A stretch of 64,000 nucleotides of DNA from Georgenia soli (lineage in GTDB: Bacteria; Actinomycetota; Actinomycetes; Actinomycetales; Actinomycetaceae), in assembly GCF_002563695.1 (NCBI RefSeq), contig NZ_PDJI01000004.1, positions 868,001-932,000 of the forward strand, given 5' to 3'. The translations under genes were made by a program, and so were the position numbers. Under the pieces are notes generated by a model that was not told the origin of the DNA, did no database searches, and saw nothing but the letters and a program-made list of their open reading frames with translations. Of the stretch, positions 1-8,682 are shown piece by piece; the first letter of the stretch is position 1, and every line of letters starts with the position of its first letter.

Positions 1-201
1 CTCCTGATCTGGCCCACCGGGGTCATCGTCTGGGCCGGGACCACGGTGATCGGGCTGGCGCTGCGCGCCATCACCGGCGGCGGGGTCTCGGGAGCGTTCC
101 CGTTCGTCACCGCCGGCGTCCTCGCCCTCCTCATCGTCGGCTGGCGGGTGATCCCGGAGCTCCAGGAACGCCGCCACGAGAAGCAGGCGCGCTACCTCTG
201 A
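1..201 (+). CDS. DUF3054-family membrane protein, C-terminal fragment
   Basis: The frame is open from the first base and ends at a TGA, giving the last 66 residues of a membrane protein. It contains a hydrophobic segment, a GGGVSGAFPF motif typical of DUF3054 proteins, a second hydrophobic helix ending in GWRVIPEL, and a charged cytoplasmic tail. DUF3054 proteins are small integral membrane proteins of unknown function, common in Actinobacteria. The start lies upstream of the window. A strong hairpin follows directly. The family assignment rests on motif resemblance only. Confidence 0.7.
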   Translation, partial: LLIWPTGVIVWAGTTVIGLALRAITGGGVSGAFPFVTAGVLALLIVGWRVIPELQERRHEKQARYL

Positions 202-207
202 CATCCG

Positions 208-257
208 CACGGGCCTGCGGCCCGGCCGGCGGCGACCGGCCGGGCCGCAGGCCCGTG
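208..257. terminator. Bidirectional hairpin terminator, 22-bp perfect stem
   Basis: A perfect 22-bp inverted repeat (208-229 and 236-257) with a 6-nt loop lies between the convergent ends of the DUF3054 gene and the alcohol dehydrogenase gene. There is no U-tract on either side, as is common for actinobacterial terminators. Its position between two converging stop codons supports bidirectional termination. Confidence 0.8.
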
Positions 258-272
258 CCGCTCGGGTGCGGG

Positions 273-1340
273 TCAGGCCCGGAGGTCCATGACGACCCTG
301 CCCTCGATGCGGCCCTCCTCCATCTCGGTGAAGATGTCGTTGATCTCCCCGAGGTGACGGACGGTGAACGTCGGGGCGATCTTGCCGCGGGCGAAGAAGT
401 CGAGCGCCTCGGACATGTCCTTGCGGGTGCCGACGATCGAGCCGCGGACCGTCAGGCCGAACAGCACCGTGGTGAAGATGTCGAGGGGAAACTTCTCGGG
501 AGGCAGCCCCACCAGCGAGACGGTGCCACCGCGCCGGAGAGTGCCCACGGCCTGCGGGAAGGCGTGCGCGTTGACGGCCGTGACGAGCGCGCCGTGCACG
601 CCGCCGGTCTGCTCCTTGATCGCCGCCGCAGGGTCGGGTGTCGTGCGGGCGTTGACGGTCACCTCGGCGCCGTGGCGCCGGGCGAGCTCGAGCTTGGCGT
701 CGTCGACGTCGACCGCGGCCACCCGCAGGCCCATCGCGACCGCGTACTGGACGGCGATGTGCCCGAGACCGCCGATGCCCGAGATCAGCACCCACTCGCC
801 CGGCCGGGTGTCCGTGACCTTCAGGCCCTTGTACACGGTGACCCCGGCGCACAGCACCGGTGCGGCGGCGGCCAGGTCGACGCCGTCGGGGATGAGCGCG
901 CAGTAGCGGGAGTCCACCAGCATGTACTCGCCGAAGGAGCCGTCCACGGAGTACCCGCTGTTCTGCTGGGCCTCGCACAGCGTCTCCCAGCCGGTCTCGC
1001 AGTACTCGCACTCGCCGCAGGCGCTGGCGAGCCACGCGTTGCCGACCCGGTCGCCCACCTTCACGCGGGTGACCCCGGCGCCGACGGCGACGACGGTCCC
1101 GGCACCCTCGTGGCCGGGGACGAACGGCGGCGTGGGCGGGACCGGCCAGTCGCCGTGGGCGGCGTGCAGATCGGTGTGGCACACGCCCGTGTACTCGACG
1201 CGGACGAGCGCCTGGAAGGGACCCGGCTGCGGCACGGGCCGGTCCTCGACGGACAGCGGCCGGCCCAGCTCGTGGACGACGGCCGCGTGCATGGTGGTGG
1301 GGACGGTGACTGCCGTGGTCGACGGCATGGTGTCGGTCAT
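273..1340 (-). CDS. adhP: Zinc-dependent alcohol dehydrogenase (AdhP-like)
   Basis: This is a 355-residue medium-chain alcohol dehydrogenase that interconverts alcohols and aldehydes with NAD(P). Catalytic zinc ligands are Cys54 (GVCHTD), the GHE motif at 76-78 and Cys164. Structural zinc cysteines are 108, 111, 114 and 122. The nucleotide-binding GIGGLGH turn is at about 188-194. The frame extends further upstream, but the ATG at 1340 was chosen because GAGGTG lies about 9 nt before it and the protein then has family length. It appears monocistronic, with the strong hairpin at 208-257 downstream. Substrate preference (ethanol, propanol or formaldehyde-related) cannot be read from the sequence. 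Confidence 0.9.
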   Translation of the reverse strand: MTDTMPSTTAVTVPTTMHAAVVHELGRPLSVEDRPVPQPGPFQALVRVEYTGVCHTDLHAAHGDWPVPPTPPFVPGHEGAGTVVAVGAGVTRVKVGDRVGNAWLASACGECEYCETGWETLCEAQQNSGYSVDGSFGEYMLVDSRYCALIPDGVDLAAAAPVLCAGVTVYKGLKVTDTRPGEWVLISGIGGLGHIAVQYAVAMGLRVAAVDVDDAKLELARRHGAEVTVNARTTPDPAAAIKEQTGGVHGALVTAVNAHAFPQAVGTLRRGGTVSLVGLPPEKFPLDIFTTVLFGLTVRGSIVGTRKDMSEALDFFARGKIAPTFTVRHLGEINDIFTEMEEGRIEGRVVMDLRA

Positions 1341-1544
1341 GGTGTCGTGCACCTCTTCGTCTCGTTCGGCGGCGACGGGTCGCGTCGCCCGCTGAGGACG
1401 CCCTCTGCGGCGCCCACGACCAGTCCACCAAACGACGACGCCCGCGACGCGGGACGCTCGTCCCGAGGGGCACGCCCCGGCGGTGACGCGCACCACACCC
1501 GGCCGGACGGCCGAGCGTGAGGAGGGGCGGCTGCCTCGGGACGG

Positions 1545-2183
1545 TTACCGCAGCGCCGCGACGATGTGCGGGGCGAGAGCCCGGAACGCCTTGCCACGGT
1601 GGCTGATGGCGTTCTTCTCCTCCGCGGTGAGCTCGGCGGCGGACCGGTTCTCCCCGGCCGGCTGCAGGATCGGGTCGTAGCCGAAACCGCCGTCCCCGCG
1701 CGGCGCGGTCAGCAGCACGCCCGGCATGGTGCCCTCCTCGACGATCTCCGTGCCCGACGGCGTCACGAGCGCGGCCGCGCACGCGAAGTGGGCAGCGCGG
1801 TGCTGCGCGGGGACCTCTGCGAGCTGGGCGAGGAGGAGCTCGAGGTTGGCGAGGTCGTCGCCGTGCCGGCCGGACCACCGCGCGGAGAAGACTCCCGGGG
1901 CGCCGCCGAGCACGTCGACGCACAGGCCGGAGTCGTCCGCGACGGCGGGCAGTCCCGTCGCCGCCGCGAGGGCCCGCGCCTTGATGAGGGCGTTCTCCGC
2001 GAAGGTGACGCCGTCCTCCACCGGGGGCTCCGCCCCGACGTCGCCGGCGCCGACGACGTCGGAGGCGTGCAGGCCCGGCAGCAGCGGCCGCAGGATCTCC
2101 CGCAGCTCGCGGACCTTGTGCGCGTTGTGGGTCGCGAGGACCAGGCGGGGCGCCGCGCCGGCGGCCGGGACCGTCTCGCTCAC
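1545..2183 (-). CDS. rdgB: Non-canonical purine NTP pyrophosphatase (RdgB/HAM1)
   Basis: This 212-residue cytosolic house-cleaning enzyme hydrolyses dITP, ITP and XTP to the monophosphates and keeps them out of DNA and RNA. Family motifs are all present: [10 protein letters not shown] near the N-terminus, [16 protein letters not shown] and SHRGKA. The GTG start overlaps the rph stop as GTGA, so it is translationally coupled to RNase PH, the usual actinobacterial rph-rdgB pair. A longer upstream reading would run into rph and is rejected. Confidence 0.93.
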   Translation of the reverse strand: MSETVPAAGAAPRLVLATHNAHKVRELREILRPLLPGLHASDVVGAGDVGAEPPVEDGVTFAENALIKARALAAATGLPAVADDSGLCVDVLGGAPGVFSARWSGRHGDDLANLELLLAQLAEVPAQHRAAHFACAAALVTPSGTEIVEEGTMPGVLLTAPRGDGGFGYDPILQPAGENRSAAELTAEEKNAISHRGKAFRALAPHIVAALR

Positions 2184-2953
2184 GGCAGGTGCTCGAGCGG
2201 GCGGGCGAGCGCCTCGGCCTGGATGTCGCGCAGCCGCGCGGTGCCGGCGACGGCGAGGTCGAGCAGGGCGTCGAGCTCGGCCCGCTTGAAGGGCACGCCC
2301 TCCGCGGTGCCCTGGACCTCGACGAAGTCCCCGGAGCCGGTGACGACGACGTTCATGTCGGTCTCGGCGCGCACGTCCTCGGTGTACGGCAGGTCGAGGA
2401 CGGGCCGGCCGTCGATGATCCCGACGGAGACGGCGGCGACGGAGTCCTTCAGCACCGGCCTGCTGCGCCGCGGCTGGACGTGCCCGGCCGCCGTGCCCCA
2501 CGCGACCGCGTCGGCGAGCGCCACGTACGCGCCGGTGATCGCGGCGGTGCGGGTGCCGCCGTCGGCCTGGAGGACATCGCAGTCCAGGACGACGGTGTTC
2601 TCCCCCAGGGCGGCGACGTCGATGACCGCCCGCAGCGAGCGGCCGATCAGGCGGGAGATCTCGTGGGTGCGGCCGCCGACGCGGCCCTTGATCGACTCAC
2701 GCTGGCTCCGGGTGTTGGTCGCCCGCGGCAGCATCGCGTACTCCGCCGTGACCCAGCCCTCGCCGGAGCCCTGGCGCCAGCGCGGCACACCCTCGGTGAA
2801 GGAGGCCGCGCAGAGGACCCGGGTGCGGCCGAACTCCACGAGCACGCTGCCCTCGGCGGCGTCGAGCCAGCCGCGGGTGATGCGGACCTCGCGCAGCTCG
2901 TCGGGGCGCCGTCCGTCGGCGCGCAGGGTCGTGGAAAGGTCCGGAGAAGTCAT
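2180..2953 (-). CDS. rph: Ribonuclease PH
   Basis: A 257-residue phosphorolytic 3'-5' exoribonuclease that trims tRNA 3' ends using phosphate. The RNase PH fold is recognisable from the start ([11 protein letters not shown]), the basic TRSQRES segment and [17 protein letters not shown], followed by [14 protein letters not shown]. It is the first gene of the rph-rdgB unit and overlaps rdgB by 4 nt. There is no Shine-Dalgarno before the ATG. Instead a TAACCT hexamer ends 6 nt upstream, suggesting a leaderless transcript. Confidence 0.95.
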   Translation of the reverse strand: MTSPDLSTTLRADGRRPDELREVRITRGWLDAAEGSVLVEFGRTRVLCAASFTEGVPRWRQGSGEGWVTAEYAMLPRATNTRSQRESIKGRVGGRTHEISRLIGRSLRAVIDVAALGENTVVLDCDVLQADGGTRTAAITGAYVALADAVAWGTAAGHVQPRRSRPVLKDSVAAVSVGIIDGRPVLDLPYTEDVRAETDMNVVVTGSGDFVEVQGTAEGVPFKRAELDALLDLAVAGTARLRDIQAEALARPLEHLP

Positions 2954-2959
2954 GCGTCG

Positions 2960-2965
2960 AGGTTA
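2960..2965 (-). promoter_or_regulatory. -10 element of a leaderless rph promoter
   Basis: On the minus strand TAACCT is followed by 6 nt and then the rph ATG. This spacing places the transcription start at or next to the A of the start codon. No Shine-Dalgarno is present. The same arrangement recurs at seven other genes in this window. Confidence 0.5.
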
Positions 2966-3011
2966 CCGTCCGGCGGTGACACGGCTGCGCCCGGGCCGGG
3001 GCACCGAGGGC

Positions 3012-5711
3012 TCACCCGGTGTTCTGGAGGCCGGCCGCCACGCCCTTGAGGGTGAGCAGCAGCAGGCGCTGCTGGTCCTCCACCTCCTGCGCGTCGAGCT
3101 CGCGCGAGCTGTCGCGCAGGGTCCGCAGCGCACGCAGCTGGATCAGCGACAGGGCGTCGACGTAGGGGTTGCGCAGCTGCACGGCGCGCCCGAGCACCCG
3201 GTGCCCCTCGAGCAGCCGCTCGTGCCCCGTGATGTCGAGGACCCAGCGGGTGGTGAGGTCGAGCTCGGTGACGACCTTCTCGGCCAGGTCCGTCCGCTCC
3301 CCCAGCTCGAGGTAGCGCACGGCGATGCGCCGGTCCGTCTTGGCCAGCGACATCTCCACGTTGTCGATCATGGTGGCGAACAGCGGCCACTCGGCGTACG
3401 CCCGCCGCAGCAGCTCCAGGTCGCCGACGGCCTCCAGGGCCGTCCCGAGCCCGAACCAGCCGGTGAGGTTGATCCGCGCCTGGGTCCACGCGAAGTTCCA
3501 CGGGATCGCCCGGAGGTCCTCCAGCGACTCCACGCTCAGCCCGCGGCGGGAGGGCCGGGAGCCGATGGCGAGCAGCCCGATTTCCTCCTGAGGCGTCACC
3601 TCGGCGAACCAGGGGGCGAACCCGTCGGCCCGGATGAGCTCGAAGAAGCGCTCCCGGGAGACGGCGTCGAGGCGGGACGCCAGGTCCGCGTACCGCTCCG
3701 CGGCCTGGGCGTTGCGGCGCTCGGTCGAGGGCGCCGACGCCATGAGCGTGGCGGCCGCGACCTGCTCGATGTGGCGCACGGCGATGGCCGGGTTGCCGTA
3801 CCGGGCGGAGATGACCTCGCCCTGCTCGGTCACCTTGAAGCGCAGGTCCACCGAGTGGGGCGGCTGGGCGAGGATGGCGCGGTTGGCGGGGCCGCCACCA
3901 CGGCCGAGCGCCCCGCCGCGGCCGTGGAACTGCGTCAGGACGATGTCGTTCTCCTGCGCCCAGGCGGCGATCCGGGCCTGCGCCTCGTACAGGGCGAGCG
4001 TCGCCGAGACGGGGCCGACGTCCTTGGCGGAGTCGGAGTAGCCGAGCATGACCTCCACCCGGCGGCCGGTCTGCTCCAGCCGCCGCCTGACCGGCTCGAG
4101 GGCGAGCATCTCCTCGAGGATGCGGGGCGCCGCCTGCAGGTCGTCGAAGGTCTCGAACAGGGGGATGACGTCGAGCACCGGGGCGGCCTCCGCCGACCCC
4201 AGGGCACGCTCGGCGAGGGCGTAGACGTCGGCCAGGTTCTGCGCGGACTGGGTGAAGGAGACGATGTAGCGGCGGCACGCGTCGACACCGTGACGCTCCT
4301 GGACCGCGGCGATGGCGCGGAACGTCTCCAGGACCTCCTCCGGCGGCACGGCCGGGGAGGGCACCGACTCGGGGTCCTCGAGCCAGGCCAGCGTCTGCGC
4401 GTGCACCTTGGAGTGCTGGCGCACCTCCATCTCCGAGAGGTGGAAGCCGAAGGTCTCCACCAGCCAGATGAGGTCCTGCAGGTCGCCGTGCGCGGCGCGG
4501 GCGGCGCCCGCCTGGACCAGCGACTCCTGGACGACGGCGAGATCGGCCCGCAGGGCCGCGGCGTCGGGATAGGCGAGGTCGGCGTCGCGCCGGCGGGTGG
4601 CCGCGATGCGCTCGGTGACGAAGAGGAGCACCCGGCGGTGGCTCTCGCCCGGGGAGTGGGCGGCCACCTGCTCGGTGAGCTCCTGGTCGAGCTGGCGCTG
4701 GCGCGCCCAGAGCGCCTTGAGCGCGGGGCTCGGCTCCGCGAAGCGGTCGTCCAGCGTGAGGGCGAGCCCCGCGCGGCGGGCGGCGTCCTCCAGTGCCGCG
4801 AGGATCCGGTCGGCCGACTGCGCGGCCGCCTGACGCGTCACCGACGCCGTCACGTTCGGGTTGCCGTCCCGGTCGCCGCCGATCCACGTGCCGAGCCGGA
4901 CGAACGCGGGCGCCTTCGGGGTGCGCAGCCCGCGTTCCTCCCCCTGCAGCCAGTCGTCGAGGCGGCGGTAGGAGGCCACGAAGACATCCACGAGCGAGGA
5001 GTCGAACACCGCCAGGGAGGTGCGGACCTCGTCCAGCGGCGAGGGGTTGGCCGGGCGCAGCTGGGCGGTGCGCCACAGGTTGTCCACCTCTCCGAGCAGC
5101 TCGCGCCGGTTCTCCTCCAGCGCGCCGCGCCCCAGGCGGGGGTCGTCGCGCTGGTCGAGGAGGATGCCGAGGCGCCGCACCGAGGCGGCGACGGCGTTGC
5201 GGCGCGCCTCCGTCGGGTGGGCGGTGAGCACGGGGTGGAACTCCAGCCGGGCGAGGCGCCGCTCGGCCTCCTCCCGGCCGACCTCCTCGGCCAGGTGCGA
5301 GAAGGCGGCGGCCACCGAGTCGGAGGGGCGCTGCTCGGCCAGCGGGACGTCGCCGTCGCGGGCCCGGAGCGTCCGGACGCGGTGCTGCTCCTCGGCGAGG
5401 TTGGTGAGGTGGAAGTAGCACGTGAAGGCACGCGCCACCTCCTCGGCCCGCTCGGCGGAGAAGGAGTCGACGAGCTCCTCGGCCCTGCTGAGCGCGTCGC
5501 TGCCCGGGTCCTCGAGCGCGGCGATGGCGAGCTCGCGCAGCGCCTCGACGTCCTCGAAGAGCCCGGCGCTGCCGTACTCGGTGAGCACCTGCCCCAGGAG
5601 ACCGCCGAGCATGCGCACGTCGTTGCGCATCGCCTCCGGTATCTCGTGCTTCGCAGCGCCGCGGGTGTGGCGGTCGGCGGGAAGGGTGTCGCGTCGGGAG
5701 GCGTCGCTCAT
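3012..5711 (-). CDS. ppc: Phosphoenolpyruvate carboxylase
   Basis: An 899-residue anaplerotic enzyme making oxaloacetate from PEP and bicarbonate, in the cytosol. The signatures are complete: the LTAHPTE catalytic histidine motif, GYSDSAKDVG, the FHGRGGALGRGGGP loop and the invariant C-terminal QNTG. Length fits the bacterial family. The ATG at 5711 (MSDASRR) was chosen over an upstream ATG because family length fits and a TAGCCT hexamer ends 7 nt before it. It sits between rph and the murI cluster, a position where ppc is not usually found. The 289 nt between it and the next gene hold no recognisable feature beyond this promoter element. Confidence 0.96.
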   Translation of the reverse strand: MSDASRRDTLPADRHTRGAAKHEIPEAMRNDVRMLGGLLGQVLTEYGSAGLFEDVEALRELAIAALEDPGSDALSRAEELVDSFSAERAEEVARAFTCYFHLTNLAEEQHRVRTLRARDGDVPLAEQRPSDSVAAAFSHLAEEVGREEAERRLARLEFHPVLTAHPTEARRNAVAASVRRLGILLDQRDDPRLGRGALEENRRELLGEVDNLWRTAQLRPANPSPLDEVRTSLAVFDSSLVDVFVASYRRLDDWLQGEERGLRTPKAPAFVRLGTWIGGDRDGNPNVTASVTRQAAAQSADRILAALEDAARRAGLALTLDDRFAEPSPALKALWARQRQLDQELTEQVAAHSPGESHRRVLLFVTERIAATRRRDADLAYPDAAALRADLAVVQESLVQAGAARAAHGDLQDLIWLVETFGFHLSEMEVRQHSKVHAQTLAWLEDPESVPSPAVPPEEVLETFRAIAAVQERHGVDACRRYIVSFTQSAQNLADVYALAERALGSAEAAPVLDVIPLFETFDDLQAAPRILEEMLALEPVRRRLEQTGRRVEVMLGYSDSAKDVGPVSATLALYEAQARIAAWAQENDIVLTQFHGRGGALGRGGGPANRAILAQPPHSVDLRFKVTEQGEVISARYGNPAIAVRHIEQVAAATLMASAPSTERRNAQAAERYADLASRLDAVSRERFFELIRADGFAPWFAEVTPQEEIGLLAIGSRPSRRGLSVESLEDLRAIPWNFAWTQARINLTGWFGLGTALEAVGDLELLRRAYAEWPLFATMIDNVEMSLAKTDRRIAVRYLELGERTDLAEKVVTELDLTTRWVLDITGHERLLEGHRVLGRAVQLRNPYVDALSLIQLRALRTLRDSSRELDAQEVEDQQRLLLLTLKGVAAGLQNTG

Positions 5712-5718
5712 ACCCGAA

Positions 5719-5724
5719 AGGCTA
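5719..5724 (-). promoter_or_regulatory. -10 element of a leaderless ppc promoter
   Basis: TAGCCT on the minus strand ends 7 nt before the ppc ATG, and no Shine-Dalgarno is present. The pattern implies transcription beginning at the start codon. Confidence 0.5.
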
Positions 5725-6000
5725 CAGAGGGCGCGGTCCCGGCCGTCCGGCAGGGGCGGGCCGTGAGACGGCGCAGGCACCGGCGTCCACGCGTCTGCGA
5801 GCCGCGCCGTGGGCCTCTGAGCCGCACCGTTCGTGGGTGGTTTGTCCGGTTCGTCGCACGGGCGCGGGAGCCGCTCCGGCTCCGCGGCGTGCTGAACGTC
5901 ACGGACGTGCGGAGGACCGGCCGGTCCTGCGACGGGCCGGTCGCCGGCTCACAGCGCCAGGCACGAGGAGCACACTGCGCCCGCGCGAGACCGCTCAGGC

Positions 6001-6801
6001 CTACAGCACCCAGGTGGCGCCGGGCGCGGCCACGTCCACCGGGCCGTCGTAGACGGCGTGGGCCTCGGCGCGCACGACCTCGGGGTCCGTCCACGGCTGG
6101 AGGTGCGTCAGCACCAGCCGGCGGACCTGTGCGGCCGCCGCCAGCTGGCCGGCGCGCCGGCCGGTCAGGTGCACGCCGCGCACCGTGTCCCGGCCCTCCT
6201 GGAACGCGGCCTCGCTGAGCAGGAGGTCCACCTCGGCCGCCAACGGCACCAGGCCGTCGCAGAAGTCGGTGTCGCCGGTGTAGGCGAGGGTCACGCGCTC
6301 CGGTCCCCCGGCCCGGGAGCTCGGCCCCGTGATCCGCACGCCGTACGCCGGCACGGGGTGGTTGACGGGGAAGGACTCCACCGTCAGCGGCCCGACCCGC
6401 ACCGCGGTGCCCGGCACGTGCTCGCGGAAGGTGAACTCGCCCCCGTAAGTCTCGGACTCCTCGTCACCGCCCACCCCCCGCACGCGCTCGAGCGCGCCCG
6501 CCGGGGCGAGCACCTCCAGCGGCGCGAGCGGGCCGTCGGGGTGCCAGCGGCGGTAGACCTGCATGCCGATCATGTCGACCATGTGGTCGGCGTGGAGGTG
6601 GGAGAGGACGGCGAGGTCGAGCGTGGCCGGGTCGACGTAGTTGAGCATGGCGCCCATCGCGCCCGAGCCGAGGTCGAGCACGACCGACCAGGTCCGCTCG
6701 TCGCCCGCGTCGTCGGGGCCCTGCACCTGGAGGAGGTAGCAGGAGGCCGGGGACGCCGGCCCGGACATCGAGCCCGAGCACCCGACGACGGTCAGCCTCA
6801 T
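6001..6801 (-). CDS. Metallo-beta-lactamase-fold phosphodiesterase (Rv1339-like)
   Basis: A 266-residue MBL-fold hydrolase. The metal-binding motif HLHADH lies in [11 protein letters not shown], and later ligands are seen in YTGDTDF and the C-terminal LVLTHLQPW. The N-terminus reads [11 protein letters not shown], typical of the RNase Z/cyclic nucleotide phosphodiesterase branch. In mycobacteria the gene in the same place (between murI and rph) is Rv1339, reported as an atypical cAMP phosphodiesterase, so cyclic nucleotide hydrolysis is the best inference. The ATG overlaps the murI stop as ATGA, so the two genes are coupled. An RNase Z-like activity remains possible. Confidence 0.85.
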   Translation of the reverse strand: MRLTVVGCSGSMSGPASPASCYLLQVQGPDDAGDERTWSVVLDLGSGAMGAMLNYVDPATLDLAVLSHLHADHMVDMIGMQVYRRWHPDGPLAPLEVLAPAGALERVRGVGGDEESETYGGEFTFREHVPGTAVRVGPLTVESFPVNHPVPAYGVRITGPSSRAGGPERVTLAYTGDTDFCDGLVPLAAEVDLLLSEAAFQEGRDTVRGVHLTGRRAGQLAAAAQVRRLVLTHLQPWTDPEVVRAEAHAVYDGPVDVAAPGATWVL

Positions 6802-7622
6802 CGCGACCCCGCCAGCTCGTCGACCGCCCGGACCTCGGAGACCTCGGGACCCAGGAACCGGCGGGCGAGCCGGGCGAAGGACGCGGGTTCGCCGGTGGCG
6901 AGGAACCGGTGCGCCGGCCGTGACGCCTCGGGGTCGCGCAGGAGGTCGTGGGCGACGAGGGTGCGGTAGACGTCCTTGGCGGTCTCCTCGGCGGAGGACA
7001 CCAGGGTCACCTGCTCCCCCATCACGTAGGAGATGACACCAGTGAGCAGCGGGTAGTGGGTGCACCCGAGGACGAGGGTGTCGACGTCGGCGGCACGCAC
7101 CGGGGCGAGGTACTCCTCGGCGGCCGCGAGCACCTCGGGCCCCGAGGTGATGCCTCGCTCGACGAACTCGACGAACTTCGGCGCCGCGGCCATGGTCAGC
7201 CTCAGCTGGGGCGCCGCGGCGAACGCGTCGCGGTACGCGCCGGAGTCGATGGTGGCGCGGGTGCCGATGACGCCCACCCGGCCGGTGCGCGTGGCGGCGA
7301 CCGCACGGCGCACGGCCGGCTGGATGACCTCGACCACGGGCACGCCGGCGTCGATGGCGTACCGCTCGCGGGCGTCGCGCAGGACGGCGGAGGAGGCGGA
7401 GTTGCACGCGATGACGAGCATCTTCACGCCGGAGAGGACCAGCCGGTCCATGACCTCCAGCGCCAGCGCCCGCACCTGGGCGATCGGCTTGGGGCCGTAC
7501 GGGCTGTTGGCGGTGTCCCCGATGTAGAGGACAGACTCACCCGGCAGCTGGTCGATCACCGCGCGTGCCACGGTCAGGCCGCCCACGCCGGAGTCGAAGA
7601 TGCCGATGGGTGCGTCGTCCAC
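6798..7622 (-). CDS. murI: Glutamate racemase
   Basis: A 274-residue cytosolic enzyme supplying D-glutamate for peptidoglycan. The two catalytic cysteines are in VIACNSASS and [10 protein letters not shown], and the N-terminal [12 protein letters not shown] is diagnostic. Translation likely starts at the GTG at 7622, just downstream of the DUF2017 gene stop. It overlaps the phosphodiesterase gene by 4 nt. The block clpS-DUF2017-murI-phosphodiesterase is a conserved actinobacterial operon. Confidence 0.95.
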   Translation of the reverse strand: MDDAPIGIFDSGVGGLTVARAVIDQLPGESVLYIGDTANSPYGPKPIAQVRALALEVMDRLVLSGVKMLVIACNSASSAVLRDARERYAIDAGVPVVEVIQPAVRRAVAATRTGRVGVIGTRATIDSGAYRDAFAAAPQLRLTMAAAPKFVEFVERGITSGPEVLAAAEEYLAPVRAADVDTLVLGCTHYPLLTGVISYVMGEQVTLVSSAEETAKDVYRTLVAHDLLRDPEASRPAHRFLATGEPASFARLARRFLGPEVSEVRAVDELAGSR

Positions 7623-7633
7623 GACCCAGGAGC

Positions 7634-8281
7634 CTAACGGCCACGGCGTGTCCGGGACATGGCCTCCAGCAGTGACTCCTGCCACCACGTCAGGGCGGCG
7701 TACATCGTGGCGAGCGCGTCGGTGACCTCGTCGTGCTCGTCCCCGGGCTCGGGCCCCGCCCCCTGGGCCCGTTCGTAGACCGCCTCCGCGTCCGCGTCGT
7801 CGGAGATGCCGAGGCGGGTGGCCAGCACGAGCCGGACGTCGGTCAGCGCCGCCAGCCAGGCTGCTTCCTTCCCCTCCGGCACCACGACGGCGTCCGCCCG
7901 GGTCCCCGGGGCGGCGAGCTCCCGCCAGACCACCTCGAGCCGGGACACCTTGCCGGCGCGGACCGAGTCCTCGGTCAGGGCGCGCAGCTCGGCGGAGAGG
8001 CCGGCGTCGTCGTGGCTCATCGGGGGCAGCAGGCGTGCCAGGGCCGGGTCCGACGGCGCGTCCGGCGCACGGTCGTGCGACGGCTCGAAGTCGAGGGCGG
8101 CCAGGAGCGCCTCCTCGCCCACGGGGTGGCCGGGGCCCGCCCCGACGGGACCACTTCCGCCGTCGTCGAGTCGCGTGCCGAGGAGCTCCGCGGTGTCGCG
8201 GAAGAGACGGGCGAGGATGGTCCGCTCGACGTCCTCGACCCGTGACGCGAACCCGCCGGGCACCGGGAGGAAGGCCTGCAC
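7634..8281 (-). CDS. DUF2017-family protein
   Basis: A 215-residue protein of unknown function that almost always follows clpS in Actinobacteria. Visible features are an N-terminal [14 protein letters not shown] motif, a central acidic region and a C-terminal helical part ([13 protein letters not shown]). The GTG start begins on the base after the clpS stop, so the two are probably translated together. A role linked to ClpS/Clp proteolysis is suggested only by this invariant pairing. Confidence 0.85.
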   Translation of the reverse strand: MQAFLPVPGGFASRVEDVERTILARLFRDTAELLGTRLDDGGSGPVGAGPGHPVGEEALLAALDFEPSHDRAPDAPSDPALARLLPPMSHDDAGLSAELRALTEDSVRAGKVSRLEVVWRELAAPGTRADAVVVPEGKEAAWLAALTDVRLVLATRLGISDDADAEAVYERAQGAGPEPGDEHDEVTDALATMYAALTWWQESLLEAMSRTRRGR

Positions 8282-8590
8282 CTACTCCCCCTCCTGGTCG
8301 AGGGTCGCCCACAGCCCGAACCCGTGCATGGCCTGCAGGTCCACCTCCATCTGCTCGCGGTGCCCCGTGGAGACGACGGCCCGGCCGCGGGTGTGGACCT
8401 GCATCATCAGCCGGGTCGCCGTCGGCTCGTCGTAGCCGAAGTAGCTCTGGAAGACGTACGTCACGTAGGACATGAGGTTGACGGGGTCGTCCCAGACGAT
8501 CGTCCTCCAGACCCTGTCCGGCGCCACCTCGTGCTCCGGGGCCGTCGACTCCTGCTCGGCGGGGGCAGACTCCAGGTGGGTGACGCTCAC
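8282..8590 (-). CDS. clpS: ATP-dependent Clp protease adaptor ClpS
   Basis: A 102-residue adaptor that delivers N-end-rule substrates to the Clp AAA+ unfoldase. The core [21 protein letters not shown] contains the conserved DDPVN motif that contacts the N-degron, followed by a helix with [12 protein letters not shown]. The first 25 residues are a variable acidic extension. The GTG start has no Shine-Dalgarno, and a TAGGCT hexamer ends 6 nt upstream. It is the first gene of the clpS-DUF2017-murI-phosphodiesterase operon and divergent from pncB. Confidence 0.95.
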   Translation of the reverse strand: MSVTHLESAPAEQESTAPEHEVAPDRVWRTIVWDDPVNLMSYVTYVFQSYFGYDEPTATRLMMQVHTRGRAVVSTGHREQMEVDLQAMHGFGLWATLDQEGE

Positions 8591-8596
8591 GCGCCC

Positions 8597-8602
8597 AGCC
8601 TA
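8597..8602 (-). promoter_or_regulatory. -10 element of a leaderless clpS promoter
   Basis: TAGGCT on the minus strand ends 6 nt before the clpS GTG, and no ribosome binding site is seen. It is one half of a divergent pair with the pncB promoter inside a 92-nt gap. Confidence 0.5.
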
Positions 8603-8670
8603 CGAGGTGGCCCGCGCCGTCACCGCTGTCGTCCACCGCCCCCGCCACGGCGGGGCGCGGGCACCACCGC

Positions 8671-8676
8671 TACCGT
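8671..8676 (+). promoter_or_regulatory. -10 element of a leaderless pncB promoter
   Basis: TACCGT ends 6 nt before the pncB ATG, with no Shine-Dalgarno. Together with the clpS element this 92-nt gap drives two divergent, probably leaderless transcripts. Confidence 0.5.
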
Positions 8677-8682
8677 GACCCC

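Noticed and set aside
1566..6218. A 1,550-codon open frame on the plus strand
   Set aside because: It is antisense to rdgB, rph and ppc and made of Arg/Gly/Ala/Val-rich sequence, an artefact of high G+C in the strand opposite real genes.
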